DNA of 64,000 nt from Sarcocystis neurona (GCA_000727475.1 KL647326.1:310001-374000); one strand, 5' to 3'. Counted from the stretch's first letter, positions 1-12,300 are shown. Program-made: numbers and translations. Notes: generated by a model not told the origin, from the sequence alone.

Positions 1-900
1 GCAACAGCAGCACGAAACTTGACATGCTGTAACTAAAGCAGATTCCAGCTACGTCGAGGGAACAGTGGCAGAATTTACAGGCCCACTATTTAGTCTTTAA
101 AGAAAAAGTGGCAGCAGCGGTGCTTTCTGTGAAAGAAAGGCACCTGCAACATCACTGCAGCAGCCTGACCTCTCCTTCAGGGCTCGATACAGTGCGTGTA
201 ACGGAGGCAGCAGCAATGAGAGCGCAGAAGGCTGAGGCTGCTGCAGCCATGGGCGCTTGCAGAAGTCACTGTGTGCTTCCCCTGCAGAAGTACGAGCACC
301 AGTAGCAACACGCAGTAGAGATCTGTGCCCCTGGTGAGCATCTGCGCAATAGCACCAGCAATCTGTACAGGGTTTCCGAGCTGCACAGACATTGTAGCAG
401 CAGCAGCAGCAAGAACAACCGGTCAGCGCACACATGATCACTGCAGTACCAGCCGAGACAGCAGGTCGGTGAAGGCAAAAGCTGCTGCTGCAGCCGGAAA
501 AAACGGAGGAGAACGAGTCCGCTCTGCGGAGTGTAGCAGCTGCGTCGAAGCCGCAGCCAGAGCAGGTGCTGGCTGCTTAGAGACACGTCCAGCACTCTCA
601 CGAGGAGAAACTCTTATAAGTGAAGCACCACCAGCGTAAACACCCGCACACAGGTGCAGGCTGTATTTGCTGGGTGGTAGTCACGTGGACCAGCAGCTGA
701 CCATGCAGAAGCAGCAGGAGCCGCAGCAGAGATGAAAGCGCTACTGAGCAGTGCAGAAAGCCATATAAGGAGGTGACCGCGCTTCTGTAGACGCAGCAAC
801 AACACCAGCAAGCAGCCGCAACAACAGTGAATCAGTAGCGCTAACGTGAGCTGTATTTGCAACAGCGGCAGCGCACAACAGGAACAGGAGGGACAGCAGA
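1..900. repeat. CAG-sense low-complexity region
   Basis: Scattered CAG/GCA triplets on the + strand without long perfect runs. Reading frames give Ala/Ser/Gln-rich shadows. One + frame at 325-639 has some non-repetitive sequence (a Cys-, Glu- and Arg-containing stretch ending in SEAPPA) and could be part of an exon of a gene that starts outside the window. No splice pair or start supports it, so no gene is called. Confidence 0.5.
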
Positions 901-969
901 GTGCGCGTAATTCCTGCTGTATTACCTCAACTCACAACCAAGCGGGCTGCCGGCGTCACATTCGTTCTG

Positions 970-1500
970 CTTTTTCCCTCTTGCGTCTGCTGCTGCTACT
1001 GTGGTCTCTTTGAAACAGTGTACCGCAGCTGCTGCTGTCTTAGGGTGCTGTGACTGGTTACAGTTCTCTTCTTTGTACCTTCCTGCGTTTACGGTATACG
1101 CATCTATTTGGGTAGCCGGCCCCTATTCTCCTGCAGTTTGCTGCTGGTGTCCGCGCGTCCTAACCGCGCTGGTGCTTCTGCTGCTGCTGCCGCCATGGCC
1201 GTTGCTGCTGCTGCTGCTGATGTCGCTTGTGTTTCAGCTCCGTTGCTGTTGTTGCTCTTCATAAGGATACCCAGGACAACTCTCGTTGGCCTGCTGCTGT
1301 TGCTGCCGGGACTGCTCATGTTGTTGCCGACCCTCCTACTGCTATTGCTGCCGACCTTCCTGCCCTACCTGCCTCCTCTTCGGCTGCTACTGATGCAGTT
1401 GTTGCTGCGGCCTTCGAGTCGGATCCTGCGTGTTTGGTGCGGCTGCGACCCCGTCGCGTTGTCTTCGCTCTCTTTCCGGAAGAGCTGCTGATGTCCATGC
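970..1500. repeat. CTG-sense low-complexity tract
   Basis: Dense CTG/GCTG triplets on the + strand, interrupted by TTG and CCT. Open frames through it are Leu-, Cys- or Ala-rich, depending on frame. By comparison with the large + strand gene at 6221-23562, CTG-sense tracts here are more likely intronic or intergenic than coding. Confidence 0.5.
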
Positions 1501-1679
1501 TGCCTCCTAAGTGCTGGTGGCTATGTGCGTTCCCCGTTCTCCTCCCTTGCAGCCTTCACAGCAGCACCTGCTGCCACAGGCTGCTGCTGGACTCGTGTGA
1601 ATGCATGTCAGCAGGGGAGAGTGTGTCCGCAGCAGCTGTACACTGTCGTAGTAAGTCAGTGTCTCCAGTTACTTTCATT

Positions 1680-1960
1680 TCCGCGCAGCATATACAGATA
1701 TACATGTACAGTATTATTTACAGAGACAGTGGGCGGCGTGTCTGTGTGTCTCCAAGGATATATGTGCGTGTGTGTGTGTGTGTGTGTATTTTTGTGTGCA
1801 TATCTGTGTTTGCAGTCACATATGTATTTGTGTGCAGATGTACACATACGTGTATATGCGTATGTATACGTGTACAGTGGGTCCTGCAGCCTTAAGTTGT
1901 ACACGCACCTCTATGTAAGAAGCATATACGTATATATAGGCAGGGGTGGTGAGAGAGCCC
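1680..1960. repeat. TG/TATG microsatellite region
   Basis: AT-rich sequence with a run of TG dinucleotides at about 1765-1790 and repeated TATATG, GTATATG and TACACG words. The following 1960-2150 has no recognisable gene. Confidence 0.7.
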
Positions 1961-2154
1961 TGCTCAGTATCAACTTCGCCATGTGTATGTACACACTGCT
2001 ACGCGTGTGTAGACCAGAAAGCAGTACGCGCAGCCGACTTTGCAGCACTGCAGTATGTCTGCTGGTGCGAGTGCTTCTGGTGCTGCTGAGGAGAAGAGGA
2101 TGCTCTGCTCGTTGTTCGTAACGTCTTCTATTCTCTTCTCGCTACTTAAATGTC

Positions 2155-2620
2155 ACGACTGTGAGCAGTGCTGCCGCTGCTGCTGCGACTACTGCTGCTG
2201 CTGCTCCGACTACTGCTGTAGATGCTGCTGCGAATCCTGCCGGTGCTGCTCCGACTATTTCTGCTGCTGCTGTGTCTGCTGCTGCGGTGTCTGCTGCTGC
2301 TGCGACTACTGCTGCTGCGGCTGTGACAAGTGCTGCTGGTCCTGTGACTGCTGCTGCTGCTGTGTCTGCTGCTGCTGTGTCTGCTGCTGCTGCGACTACT
2401 GCTGCTGTGTCTGCTGCTGCTGCGACTACTGCTGCTGCGACTGCTGCTGCTGCCGCTGCTGCGACTACTGCTGCTGCTGCTGTGACTGTTGCTGCTGCTG
2501 CTGCGACTGCTGCTGCTGCTGTCCCTGCTGCTGCTCGTGTCTTCCTGTTGTTGTTGGTCGTGCTGCTGCTACGCCGCTGCCGCTGCTACGCTGCTGCTGC
2601 TGCCTCGGTGCTACCTGCAG
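2155..2620. repeat. Long CTG/CGACTA triplet repeat tract
   Basis: Over 450 bases of CTG triplets punctuated by CGACTACTG and TGTCTGCTG. It yields a poly-Cys/Asp/Tyr frame, a poly-Ala/Thr frame and a poly-Leu frame, which shows that open frames here are a product of the repeat. It ends in a good 3' splice-like sequence (CTACCTGCAG) at 2620. Confidence 0.75.
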
Positions 2621-2711
2621 TGCGCGCCGGCACCAGCTGCGAGCTTCGGAGGAACGGCTGCAGCGCGCTGTGCTGCGCGTATTCAAGACTCAAACGCTGG
2701 CTATCGCATGA
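2621..2711 (+). CDS. Possible terminal exon of an upstream gene
   Basis: Immediately after the CTG tract and a CTACCTGCAG acceptor-like site, one frame reads about 29 residues with an amphipathic, non-repetitive sequence (RASEERLQRAVLRVFKTQT) before a TGA at 2709-2711. The layout, CTG tract then CAG then unique coding sequence, is the same as at the acceptors of the epsin-like gene downstream. A second frame through the same bases is also open to 2788. No upstream exon could be joined, so this is weak. Confidence 0.25.
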
Positions 2712-4020
2712 CGAGTCCTAGCACAGTTAGGATTGCACAGTGGCAGAGTAGCGCGGTGGCGCAGCGGTTGAGTAGCAGGAGCAGCTGAGTGGCAGACCGT
2801 CAGTAGCAGCAGTGTTGGAGAGAGAGAGGCACGGGTACCCACAGCAGCAGCGGAGGCAGGAGTACCCGCTGCGGGGGCAGCAGTGAAGGCCGCAGGGATA
2901 GCTGCCCAGCAGCAGCACTGGTGGTAGGAGAGAAAGAAGCGTCGCCAACCCAGCTGTGAAGTACCAGAGCAGCAGCAGCAGCTTCTTTTCCGTAGTCATT
3001 TCTTGGTCCCCTCGTCGCTTCTCCTTTCCCCTCTCTGTCCCGCTTGCACTCGCTTTCTCTTTCGACTTTTCTTCTCCGTTGTGTGTAGTCATACACGCGT
3101 GGTGCCACGCCGCACCGCAGCCTCAGCGCCAGGGCCGGCCGCGCGCGTTCCTCCCCAGCAGCAGCAACGGCGGCAGCAGCTGGCCGCAGCCTGGCGAACC
3201 CGCAGCAAGGAGCAGGAGGAGAGAATCTGGACGGCAGTAGCACACCCGCAAGAAAGTCGGCACAAACAGCAGCAGGCAAGCCCGCTGCTAGTCGTTGGGT
3301 CCGTCCTACACGGCGCTCTTGCAGTTTTCCTCCTTTCGAATCCCTTTTCGCTATCCTTTGCCTCCTTCGGCAGCTACTGCGGCTGACAGCAACAGCAGCA
3401 GCCAGGGCACCGCGGCACCGCCAGCGGGCGCGGTCACCGTGGCAGCTTCGCACTCCGAAAAGTTAGGAAATTTGCTTCGTACGTAGGGGAACTTCCTTTG
3501 CTGCTGCAATACAGCAAAACTCTTGCCCACAGCAGCCGAGCTGCTGCCGTGCCTCTTGCTGTTGCTGCTGCTTGTCCTCCGGCGCGCACCGCGCACAACT
3601 TTTCTATTCCATTGCCGTCTTGTGCGAGGCCCGCCGTGCTGCTAGTACATTGTATCACTGGTTTGTTACTCCCTGCATGTACTGCCTTCTAGCTGTGAAG
3701 GCTCAGCATATGTCCCCATCCTCCCTGCTTTCCTTGTCCTTTTTCTCCCCCTTCTTGTTCTCTGGCCGCTGCCGGTCCGCTTGCGATTTCTTCGGGCCGT
3801 CTGCATGCCTACGCGCACCACTTTTGCCGCTGCTGCTCCAGCCTCTCAGCTGCTGTGCTGCCGCTCATCTGCTCATCTCCTGCAATCTTTGCGCACCGCC
3901 GCTGCTGCTGCTGCTCGTCCTTCGTCCGCGCGTTCTTCGAGGCACGAGCAATGCAGCGGCGGCAGCCGACTGCAGCAGCAGAGGGCAGCAGTAGTACACA
4001 GCTGCTGCATTGTTAGAGGC
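2712..4020. other. Unassigned mixed-composition stretch
   Basis: GC-rich and CT-rich sequence without a gene I can support. A short + frame at about 3118-3240 is Gln/Arg-rich (SKEQEERIWTAV) after a GCACCGCAG acceptor-like site, and could be an exon. CT-rich sequence at 3000-3080 and 3715-3765 looks intronic. Confidence 0.3.
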
Positions 4021-5330
4021 AGCAGCAGCAGGGCGAGGAGAGGCGTGGTGACGGCAGCAGCTGACGGCGAAGCAGCCAGACCAGCCACTGCAGCAGTAGC
4101 AGCAAGAGGGGAAGTTTCAAGAGGAGGAGAAGGGGAAACAGCGGCGCAGTAGCGGAGAAAGAGGCAGCAACAGGAGTCACTACAGGAGCTGCACAGCGGC
4201 AGCAGCTTCAGCAAGAACAGCGACAGCAACACAGGCTCGACACCCATCACGTCCTGGAATTGCCAGCAGCAGCAGCAGCTCGAGAAACGGGGCGGGAGCA
4301 GGAAATGCAGTGCAAGCGGCCGTAGCAGCAACGCCAGCAGCAACGACAGCAGCAGCAGCAGCAACGCCAGCAGCAACGACAGCAGCAGCAGCAACAGCCG
4401 CGGCAGCAGCAAAGCAGCGGCAACAGCAATCGCAGCGGCAACAGCAATAGCAGCGGCAGCAGCAGTAGCAACAACAGCAGCAGCAAAGCAGCGGCAGCAG
4501 CAATAGCAGCGGCAGCAGCAGTAGAAGCAACAGCACCAAAGCAGCGGCAGCAGCAAAGCAGTGGCAGCAACAATTGTGGCGCCAGCAGCAACACCAGGGG
4601 CAGCAGCAATAGCAGGAAGAGCAGCAACAGCCGCGACAGGAGCAGCGCGGTTCTTTCCCCGGGGCAGGAGAAGTTTCCGAGGGATGACAAAGGGAGCAGA
4701 GACAGCTGTTCGGGAGTCAGCAGCAGCCCCCTCCGGCGACGGACAAGCAGCAACAGTTTCTTCCTTGTCCGAGTCACAGCAGCCGCTGAAGAAGCAGCAG
4801 CACGGAAGGCGGGACGTGTCGCGTTGACCGAGCAGCAGAAGCGGCAACAGGAGCTTCTCTGCACAGAAGGAGCGGCACTCGCTAACGCGTTGTACCGGGA
4901 CGGGGTACGGCGTAGCAGCAGAGCCCGCAGGAGAAGGTGCAACAGCAGCAACAGGTCTGTAGCAGCAGTAAAAGGGAAGAAGAAAGCCGAGGATAGACTG
5001 CTGCAGCAGCGGCTCGTCCACAAAGCGAGAGGGTGGCGTCTGCTGTTACTCTGTGAGAAGAACAAACAACGCAGCAGCAGCAGCAGCTTATGCTGTAGCG
5101 TAGAAGCAGCAGCTTCGGATGTAGCGTAGAAGCAGCCGCTTCTGCGGTGGCGTAGAAGCAGCAGCTGCTGCTGATCGTAGCATAGCAAGAGCAGCACGTG
5201 GGGACAGAGGTGCCGCAGACGAGCAATAGCAGCAGTAACAGGATCCCAAGAGCAGTAGCAGCAATCCCACGGCAGCACCACGGCAGCAGCAGGAACAGAG
5301 CAGCAGCAGCAGGAAGTATACGCACCGAGT
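4020..5330. repeat. CAG-sense repeat block with coding islands
   Basis: Dense CAG/GCA/AACAGCAG triplets on the + strand, strongest at 4330-4570. Two adjoining + frames contain unique sequence: 4561-4827 (RGRRSFRGMTKGAETAVRES, then a Ser/Gln-rich end) and 4824-5060 (LLCTEGAALANALYRDGVRR). They could be parts of exons of a + strand gene, but start, stop and splice sites are unresolved. Minus-strand Leu/Cys-rich open frames across the same bases are shadows of the repeat. Confidence 0.4.
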
Positions 5331-5334
5331 ATAC

Positions 5335-5515
5335 GCGGCTACATATTGCTATGCGTGGTCGTCTCCTATAGTAAATATATACCTATATAATATATATACG
5401 TATACATATATATAACGTATGCGTATAATTTATATATACATATGTACAGGTATATCTCTAATATACATGTGTGTATGTGTCTCTAGATGTGCGTGCATAT
5501 ATATACGGAGGAGGG
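5335..5515. repeat. TATATA/TACGTA microsatellite
   Basis: About 180 bases of TATATA, TATACG and TACATA words with almost no other content; no gene. Confidence 0.8.
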
Positions 5516-5664
5516 AGGAGAGCAGCACGAGAAGGAGGAATAGGAATGCAGCAGCACGCGCAACAGCAGGAGTGAGTGGAAGCAGCAGCAGCAACGAGGC
5601 GAAGCGGCAGAAAGGACAGAGGAAGCAGAAGTGGGGTATAGGAGAGCAGCCGCCGCGACAGCGC

Positions 5665-5742
5665 AGCCGAACAGCAGCAGCCGAACAGCAGCAGCCGAAC
5701 AGCAGCAGCAGAACAGCAGCAGCAGAACAGCAGCAGCTTGAG
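5665..5742. repeat. 14-bp CCGAACAGCAGCAG minisatellite
   Basis: Three tandem copies of a 14-base unit beginning CCGAACAG (starts at 5667, 5681 and 5695), followed by AGAACAGCAGC variants. The unit is not a multiple of three, so it cannot encode a simple repeated peptide. Confidence 0.75.
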
Positions 5743-5769
5743 AGGTGGTGGCTGTGGTGGTAAGACAGC

Positions 5770-6015
5770 AGGTCCTCCTTCTCTGTGATAAGTGAGGGAG
5801 GGGAAGAAGCCGAGGGAAGGGAGGAGAAGAAGGAGACGCGAAAAGGCCGGAAGGAAAAGAAGGGCGCGCCAGGAAGAAGAGAAGGCGACGGCGGGAAGAG
5901 GGGGTCCGGCGAAGGGACACAAGAAAAGAGACGCATGAGGCAGAGGCAGTCCGAGCGACGGAAGAAAGGGAAAGCGATAAGAAGACCGACGAGATAAACA
6001 GCAAGAAGGAGGAGC
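5770..6015. repeat. Polypurine (GA-rich) tract upstream of the epsin-like start
   Basis: Roughly 240 bases that are overwhelmingly A and G on the + strand (GAGGGAGGGGAAGAAG and similar), broken by a few pyrimidines. It lies about 200-450 bases 5' of the ATG at 6221, so it falls in the promoter or 5' leader of that gene. Such tracts can adopt triplex (H-DNA) structure; a regulatory role is inference. Confidence 0.6.
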
Positions 6016-6220
6016 AGCAGAAGGGCGAGGAGAGGCAGAACTGCCCACGGAGAGAAGCAGCGGGCACGTGAAGCAGCTGCCGCAGGACAGCCCCAAGAAG
6101 GGGACGAGCGAGCCGTCCCTCCTGACGAACCGACCCTTCCTTGAAGGAGGTGGAGAGGGGCCACCCTTCTAAAAGAGGAGGCCACCGTTCGTGAACGGAG
6201 CGAAAGTTTCGAAGGCGAAG

Positions 6221-6327
6221 ATGGCGTCGCTGCTGTTTTCTCAGGAGAAGATGGAGCAGCTCGCGGACCGCCTGAGTGTCCTCGTTTCTGCTGCCAGCGA
6301 GAAGGTGAAGGAGGTAACGGAGAAGAC
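6221..6327 (+). CDS. Epsin-like exon 1 (start codon)
   Basis: ATG in GAAGATGGCG context, then 35 codons reading MASLLFSQEKMEQLADRLSV and a Lys/Glu helix (SEKVKEVTEK), ending with two bases of a Thr codon before donor GTAAGT. This amphipathic N-terminus precedes the ENTH core and could insert in membranes. The split codon is completed by the first base of exon 2. Confidence 0.8.
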
Positions 6328-9300
6328 GTAAGTGGCGCGTCTACACTCCGAAGAGGGAAGGCACAGGAAGGGCAGAAGAAGCGAGCGACCGAAGAAAAGA
6401 ACTCGGGGAGCAGCACCCACCCACCCAGCAAAAGGAAAAGGGAGACTCGCAGCGAGGGTGCAGCAGGGTGGGTAGGGGGGTGCAGCAGGGTGGGGAGGGG
6501 AGGGGTGCAGCAGGGTGGGGAGAAGGGGGTGCAGCAGGGTGGGGAGAAGGGGGTGCAGCAGGGTGGGGAGAAGGGGGTGCAGCAGGGTGGGGGAAGGGGG
6601 GCGCAGCAGGGCTTCTGCGCGTACGTATAGGTGTGTGTCTCTCTGTGGAGGAAGTGTACGTATTATATAGAGAGAAGAAAAGTAATACATCCGTATGTGT
6701 GTGTGTGTCTACATTTATACACCCACACGTGAAGATGTGTGAATGGATTTGTGTGAATTTCTGTAGGAAAATGGGCATTTCTTTCGTATTTCATGTCTCG
6801 GGGGGTCTCGCTCACTCCAGGGGTATATGCATGTGCATGCATCTCTCCATATACGCATAAATACATCCTCACACACATATTAGTCTCTCCATATATCTAT
6901 ATGCATGTGTCTCTATATACGTCTATACATCTTCTTAATTCTAATATATATGTACTTATCGCTCCATATATATGTGTATGTACGTGTGCATGCGTCTCTT
7001 TGTGCATGCCCATACATATGTGTGCATGCGCATCTCTATACGTGTGCACATACTCTAGTATGTGTACGTACTGCTCTCTATATAAATATACATGTGTATA
7101 TATGCATGCGCCTCTGTATACGTATATACGCGTATACACGTCCATTCTAATCTATACATCTATATATATGTATATGCACGTATCTTTCCATGTATCTACA
7201 AATGCATGCGCTTGTTTCTATACGTAAATACATATAGATACATTCGAATATATATATGTATATATGGATGTATGTCTCCGTCTCCGTGTATCTCTTGTAT
7301 AAAGGTGTGGCTACATGTATGCAGACCAGTATGTACTGCTTTTTTTTTTTCTTCGTTTCTGTGGCTCTCTCTCTGTATGGTTTCCCCTTTTTCTTGAAAT
7401 CCACCTGCAAAGGCCGCTGCCCTTTTTTCGAGTGCGTCCTTCGTCCACATTAATAGATGTATACATCTTCGAGGAGGAGACCGAAATGCATGCAGAGCAG
7501 CTCCATCAAACAGAACCGCGCACAGACAGACAGGGGCCCTCCACGACAAATATATATATGTCTGTGTATGTTTATAGATACTATCTACTATAAATATATA
7601 TTGGGTACTTCTTGTATATATTATAGAAAGAGGGGAGAACAAAAAGAAGAAGAGGAAGGGAGAAGAATGGGGAAGAATAGCGACAGGCTTTTTACGCGTA
7701 TATATATATGTACTTATAAATATATATACATACATACATATATGCGTTTCTCCATGTACATACGTACGCATGCATATATGTGTGCGTACATACATATACA
7801 GACCTATACATATATACTCACACATATATACGCATACGCGTATATATATATACACATACATACATGCATGAATGTAGACATACTCATACATACTTCTACA
7901 TAAGTATACACATACACACATATACGTACACATACACACACATCTATACATACATATACACACATATATACATATATCTATCCATACATACATACATATA
8001 TCCATCCATACATACATACATATATCCATCCATACATACATACATCCATACATATATATATATATATATCCATACATACATACATATATCCATCCATACA
8101 TACATACATATATCCATACATCCGTGGGTCGTCCATAGACCTCTCTATAATATGTGCGTATATAGTTATACATACTGGTGCACGTGTATACATATCAGGT
8201 CCCCTTCCATATGAGAAGAGAGGAGGAGACGTATAAATTTGTTCGCATGCAGAGACGTTCGTTTTGTTGACGAAGCGGGCAGTTGGGAGACACGGAGACA
8301 CGCGGGCAGCACACGCAGCGTCTCCCCACACCGCGGAGACGGCGGTGCCCTGCGTCCGGCACTCCCTTCTTGCTGCTCGTTTTCACCCCCATTTTCTCCT
8401 CTTCATCTGCCCCTTCTTCACCGGTTCCGGTGTCCTCGACTTCGTCGCGTCTCCTTCTATTCGTCTTCCTGTGCAGTTTCTTCTGTGCTGCTCGTCTTCT
8501 GCAGTTTCGTCCTCCTCTTCGCCGTTCGCGTCTGCGACTGCTGCATCTGCTGCTGTCTTCTCCGTGCTCCCTTAGTGTCTCCGTCTTCGGGCTCACCGCC
8601 CTTGAGCTCTTCCTCTCTTCGAGTGTGTCTTCTGCGTGTCCCTTCTTCGTCTTCTCCTCGTTAGATGGGGGTTCTTGACGTGCGTCTTGAAGCTTTTTAT
8701 TCCGCTCTCATTTGCTCTGCCCGCTGGGCTGCTGCTGTAGCGGCGTGGAGCTGCAGAGAGGGTCTACACGCGCGGGTAGGTAGCTGTGGGGGGACGCAGC
8801 TGCAGCAGCACAAGAGAGACATAGAAGGCGAAGAAGTAGAGAGAGGAGGTCCAGAGAAGGAGTGCTGCAGAATGGAGAAGAGACCACACAGGGACTTCTT
8901 CCTCCGATAGTTTCTCCGTATGCGGAGAAAACTCGGCTATATTCGTTGCTGCCGACCTGCGGAGGGGACAGACACGCCGAGGAGAGGAAGCCGACGAGGG
9001 GAGCTGTTTAGGACTTCCCACGTTGTTTTGATGCCCGCTGCTGCTGGAGCTCTCGTCTCATGACTACTAGTGCTGCTGTGATGCTGCTGTGACGCTGCTG
9101 CCGTCCACACTGCCGCTGCCAGTTCTCCTGCCATTGATATTGCCGTTGCTTCTGCTGCTGCTCCTGCTGCTGTGACGTTGCTGCTTTCGCCACGTTGCCG
9201 CTGCCAATTCCGCCGAGACTGCTGCAGCTGCTGGTGCTGGGGGTGGTGCTGCTGCTGCTGTTCCCCCTGTCACTTCTGCGGTTGCTGCCGCCCGTGTTGG

Positions 9301-12300
9301 TGTGTCGGTGCTGCTGGCCCTGCTCCCGCTGCCACTTTGCTGCTGGTGCTGCTGTTAACTCTGCTGCTGCTGGTGTGTGGCAGGTTGAACAAGGACACGC
9401 CACTTGAGAGGAATTTGAAAGAGGCAACGAGCGACAAAAATTGGGGCTGCGCCACTACCGTTCTCAGCGAAATTGCGCGGTGTTCCTTCAACTGGTAACT
9501 CCTGCAGCAGCAACAGCAATACAGCAGCCCGCAAAACAGCGGGAGCAGGAGGAGCCCCAGCCGCAGCAAGAGCAGCAGCAACAACAATCCTTGCAGTAGA
9601 GCAGCAGTGGGGGCGGCAAGCATGGCAGCAGCGCGCAGTAGAAGTGGTGGCAGTGGCGAGCGCACAGCAACAGCAGCGGTGTGAGCAGCAGCAGCAGCAG
9701 CAGCGCGAGTACCTGTAGCAACCTCACAGCGACAAAGCTGCAACAGCAGAAACAGGTCGCGCGCAGCACGAGGGGAGGAACTGAAGCAGCAACTTCAAAT
9801 ACTTATGTATATATATGTGTATATATATATCGGTGCATTTGTCTTTTCTGAGTATATTCATATATTTGTATAGTTCGTATGGACCACGTCTACTTTTTCT
9901 GAGCAAGAGGAGAACCAGTAGCAGAAACGACCAGGAGAAGCAGCAGCAGCAGGACGACTAGTGGCAGCTGCACCAGCAACAGCAGGAGTAAGAGGAGGAG
10001 GAGGAGCAGCAGCAGCGACATTTTAGCAGCAGCGTTTGAGCAGTTAGAGCGGCAGTGGACAGCAGCATGTCTTCCGACGGCTGCTCGACGATAATTACTA
10101 GGCAGCCCGTTGCAGCCTCTCGTATTCCCTTCTTCCCCTGACGTATTTATTCAGCGCTGCTGCCGCTGACCCTGCGAGGCTTTGCTGTCGCCGCTGCTGG
10201 CGCTGTGCCGTTCGTGTGCCGCTGCGCTGCTCTCGGCTTGAGCCACTGCTGCCGATGCGACGAGCCGTACGGCTGCCGCAGTGAGTTGCTGGTCCTGCTG
10301 CTCTCTCCTGCTCCTGCTGCTGTGTCTCTGTCTCATGCTGCTGCGGCTGCTGCTCTCTGCTCCTGATGCCGCTGTCACCCGCCCGACAATTGCTGTCATT
10401 TCGACGTGCCGTTGCTGGTGCTGTTGCAGGACGTTGCGGCTGCCTCGAGCTGCGGCTGCCTCGCGCTGCTGCTGCCCGGGGCTGCTGTTGGAGTGTATGC
10501 CTGCTGCAGGAAAAAAGGCGTTACGCCTTTTCTCTGCGCCTCGACTGCGTCTGCTGCTGCTGCTGCTCGACACAGTGCTGCTCGCTTCTCCTTATGCTCC
10601 TGCTGCTGTGTACAGCTGCTGCTGCTGCTTCAGGCTACTGTTGCTGTTGCTTAACGCCGGTACTGCTACTGCTCCTGCCAGGACTGCTGCTGCTACGGCT
10701 GCACCTGCTGTTTATGAGTTGCATGTAGTGGGTCCTGAACGCGGGTTCGTTTCATCTTCCTCCTCTTCTCGCCGGTGTCAATGCTGCTGCAGCACGGATT
10801 ATCAGCAGATAATGAAGTTTTTGTGGGAAGCACTTGCCGAGCCGCCCAAGAAATGGCGCCGGATTTTCAAGGTGACATATCTTCCTCTCCTCTCTAGAGC
10901 TCTCTCTCTCTCTGACGAAGACAAGCATGCGTATATCTGCACCCGAAGGAATATATCTGAATATAAACTACATTCTTCTTCAATAGATATGGATACATAT
11001 CCTTCAATACATGCTTCTTTTTTCTCAACATATATATATATGCATGCGCATATCCCATGTACGCGGGTGTGTCAATGCTTTGCGTGTATCTCCACAGGTG
11101 TGTATCTCAGATACATTGCATATATGTGTATGTCCCTTTTTTCTGTCTATATATTTCTATCCGTGTGTTTATACAGATATATGCATGTCCATATATTTTC
11201 GTGCCTCTCTATATCTCTCTATATATGAATGTTTTACTTACCTGTAAATATATATATACATATATCTACATGTATCGTTAAGTACGTATATATACGTATA
11301 TGTGTGTAGATTCATCTTATAGAATGGGCATGTATGCATGTATATATATATATATGTACATTTGTCTTCAAATACGTATGTATATATATATGGGTGCATT
11401 TGTCTTTTCTGAGGATATTCATATATTTGTATAGTTCGTATGGACCACGTCTACTACGAACTATATAAGTAAACGCGTGTACCATATATTTGTGAAGTGC
11501 TGCTCTCTCTCTGCAGGGCTACTGCTGCCGCTCATGAGACTGCGGTGGCAGCCGGTGCTGCTGCTTTGTTTGTGTTCCTGCTGCTCTCACGCATGTCCCC
11601 CCGCAGTTCTGCGACGCGTACTGCACGTCTTGCTGCAGCGTCTTCTTTTTCTTTGACGTCCAGTTGCTGCTGCTGCTCGTGTTGCTGCTTCAGCGTCTCT
11701 AACGCTTCACTCGCGGTAGCTGTGGTGCTGCCTTCCTGGGCTTCCCGCCGATCTTGGGCTCTTGTTCGTTTCTCTCGTCGAGCGGCTGCCCCTACGCGTC
11801 GACGAGGCGGTGCTGCTGCTGCTGCTGACCGGCATGTGTCACTGCTGCTGCTGTTGCTGCTGCTGCTCGTGTTGGTCTGCGACTCTCCTGCCGCTGCTGC
11901 TGCTCCTCCTTTTGATCGCACTGCTGCTGCTGCTGGCTTTCCTGCGTTGCGGCTACTTCTCTAACGACTCCTCGTCCGTCGTCGTCGCGCCTCTCCTGCT
12001 GCCCCTCCCCCTCCTGCTGCTGCCTTGACTTCCGCTGCCGCCCCGTTCCTGCTGCTGCTGCTGCAACGGCCACCCTGCGACTGCTGCTGCTCCTGCTTAT
12101 CTGCTGCGACGCTACTCCTACTCCCCTGCGACTGCTGCTGCTGCTTCTGTGCTGCTGCAACTACTCCCCCGCGACTGCTGCTGCTGCTTCTCTGCTGCTG
12201 CAACTGGTCCCCTGCGACTGCTGCTGGTGCTGCTTCTCTGCTGCTGCAACTGGTCCCCTGCGACTGCTGCTGCCACTGCTTCTCTGGTGACACTGCTTCT

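Larger units (their letters stand above)
6328..9383 (+). other. Epsin-like intron 1
   Basis: A 3056-base intron from GTAAGT to TGTGTGGCAG. In order it holds a G-rich minisatellite (6457-6612), about 1.5 kb of TATATG/CATACATA microsatellites (6650-8180), CT-rich sequence (8330-8660), a short unassigned stretch (8665-8930) and a CTG-sense tract (9070-9380) running into the acceptor. Confidence 0.75.

Noticed and set aside
2040..2711. Poly-Cys/Asp/Tyr protein of 223 residues
   Set aside because: The frame is a translation of CTG and CGACTA repeats. Two other frames are equally open, and only the last 91 bases look unique.
3873..5021. 382-residue minus-strand Leu/Ala-rich ORF
   Set aside because: It is the complement of a CAG tract. 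Unique pieces read better on the + strand, and there is no splice or start support.
7979..8120. Telomere-like array
   Set aside because: The units are CATA/CATC tetranucleotides, not TTTAGGG-type repeats.
6690..8214. Tyr/Ile/Thr-rich ORFs on both strands
   Set aside because: They are translations of TATATG/CATACATA microsatellite inside intron 1.
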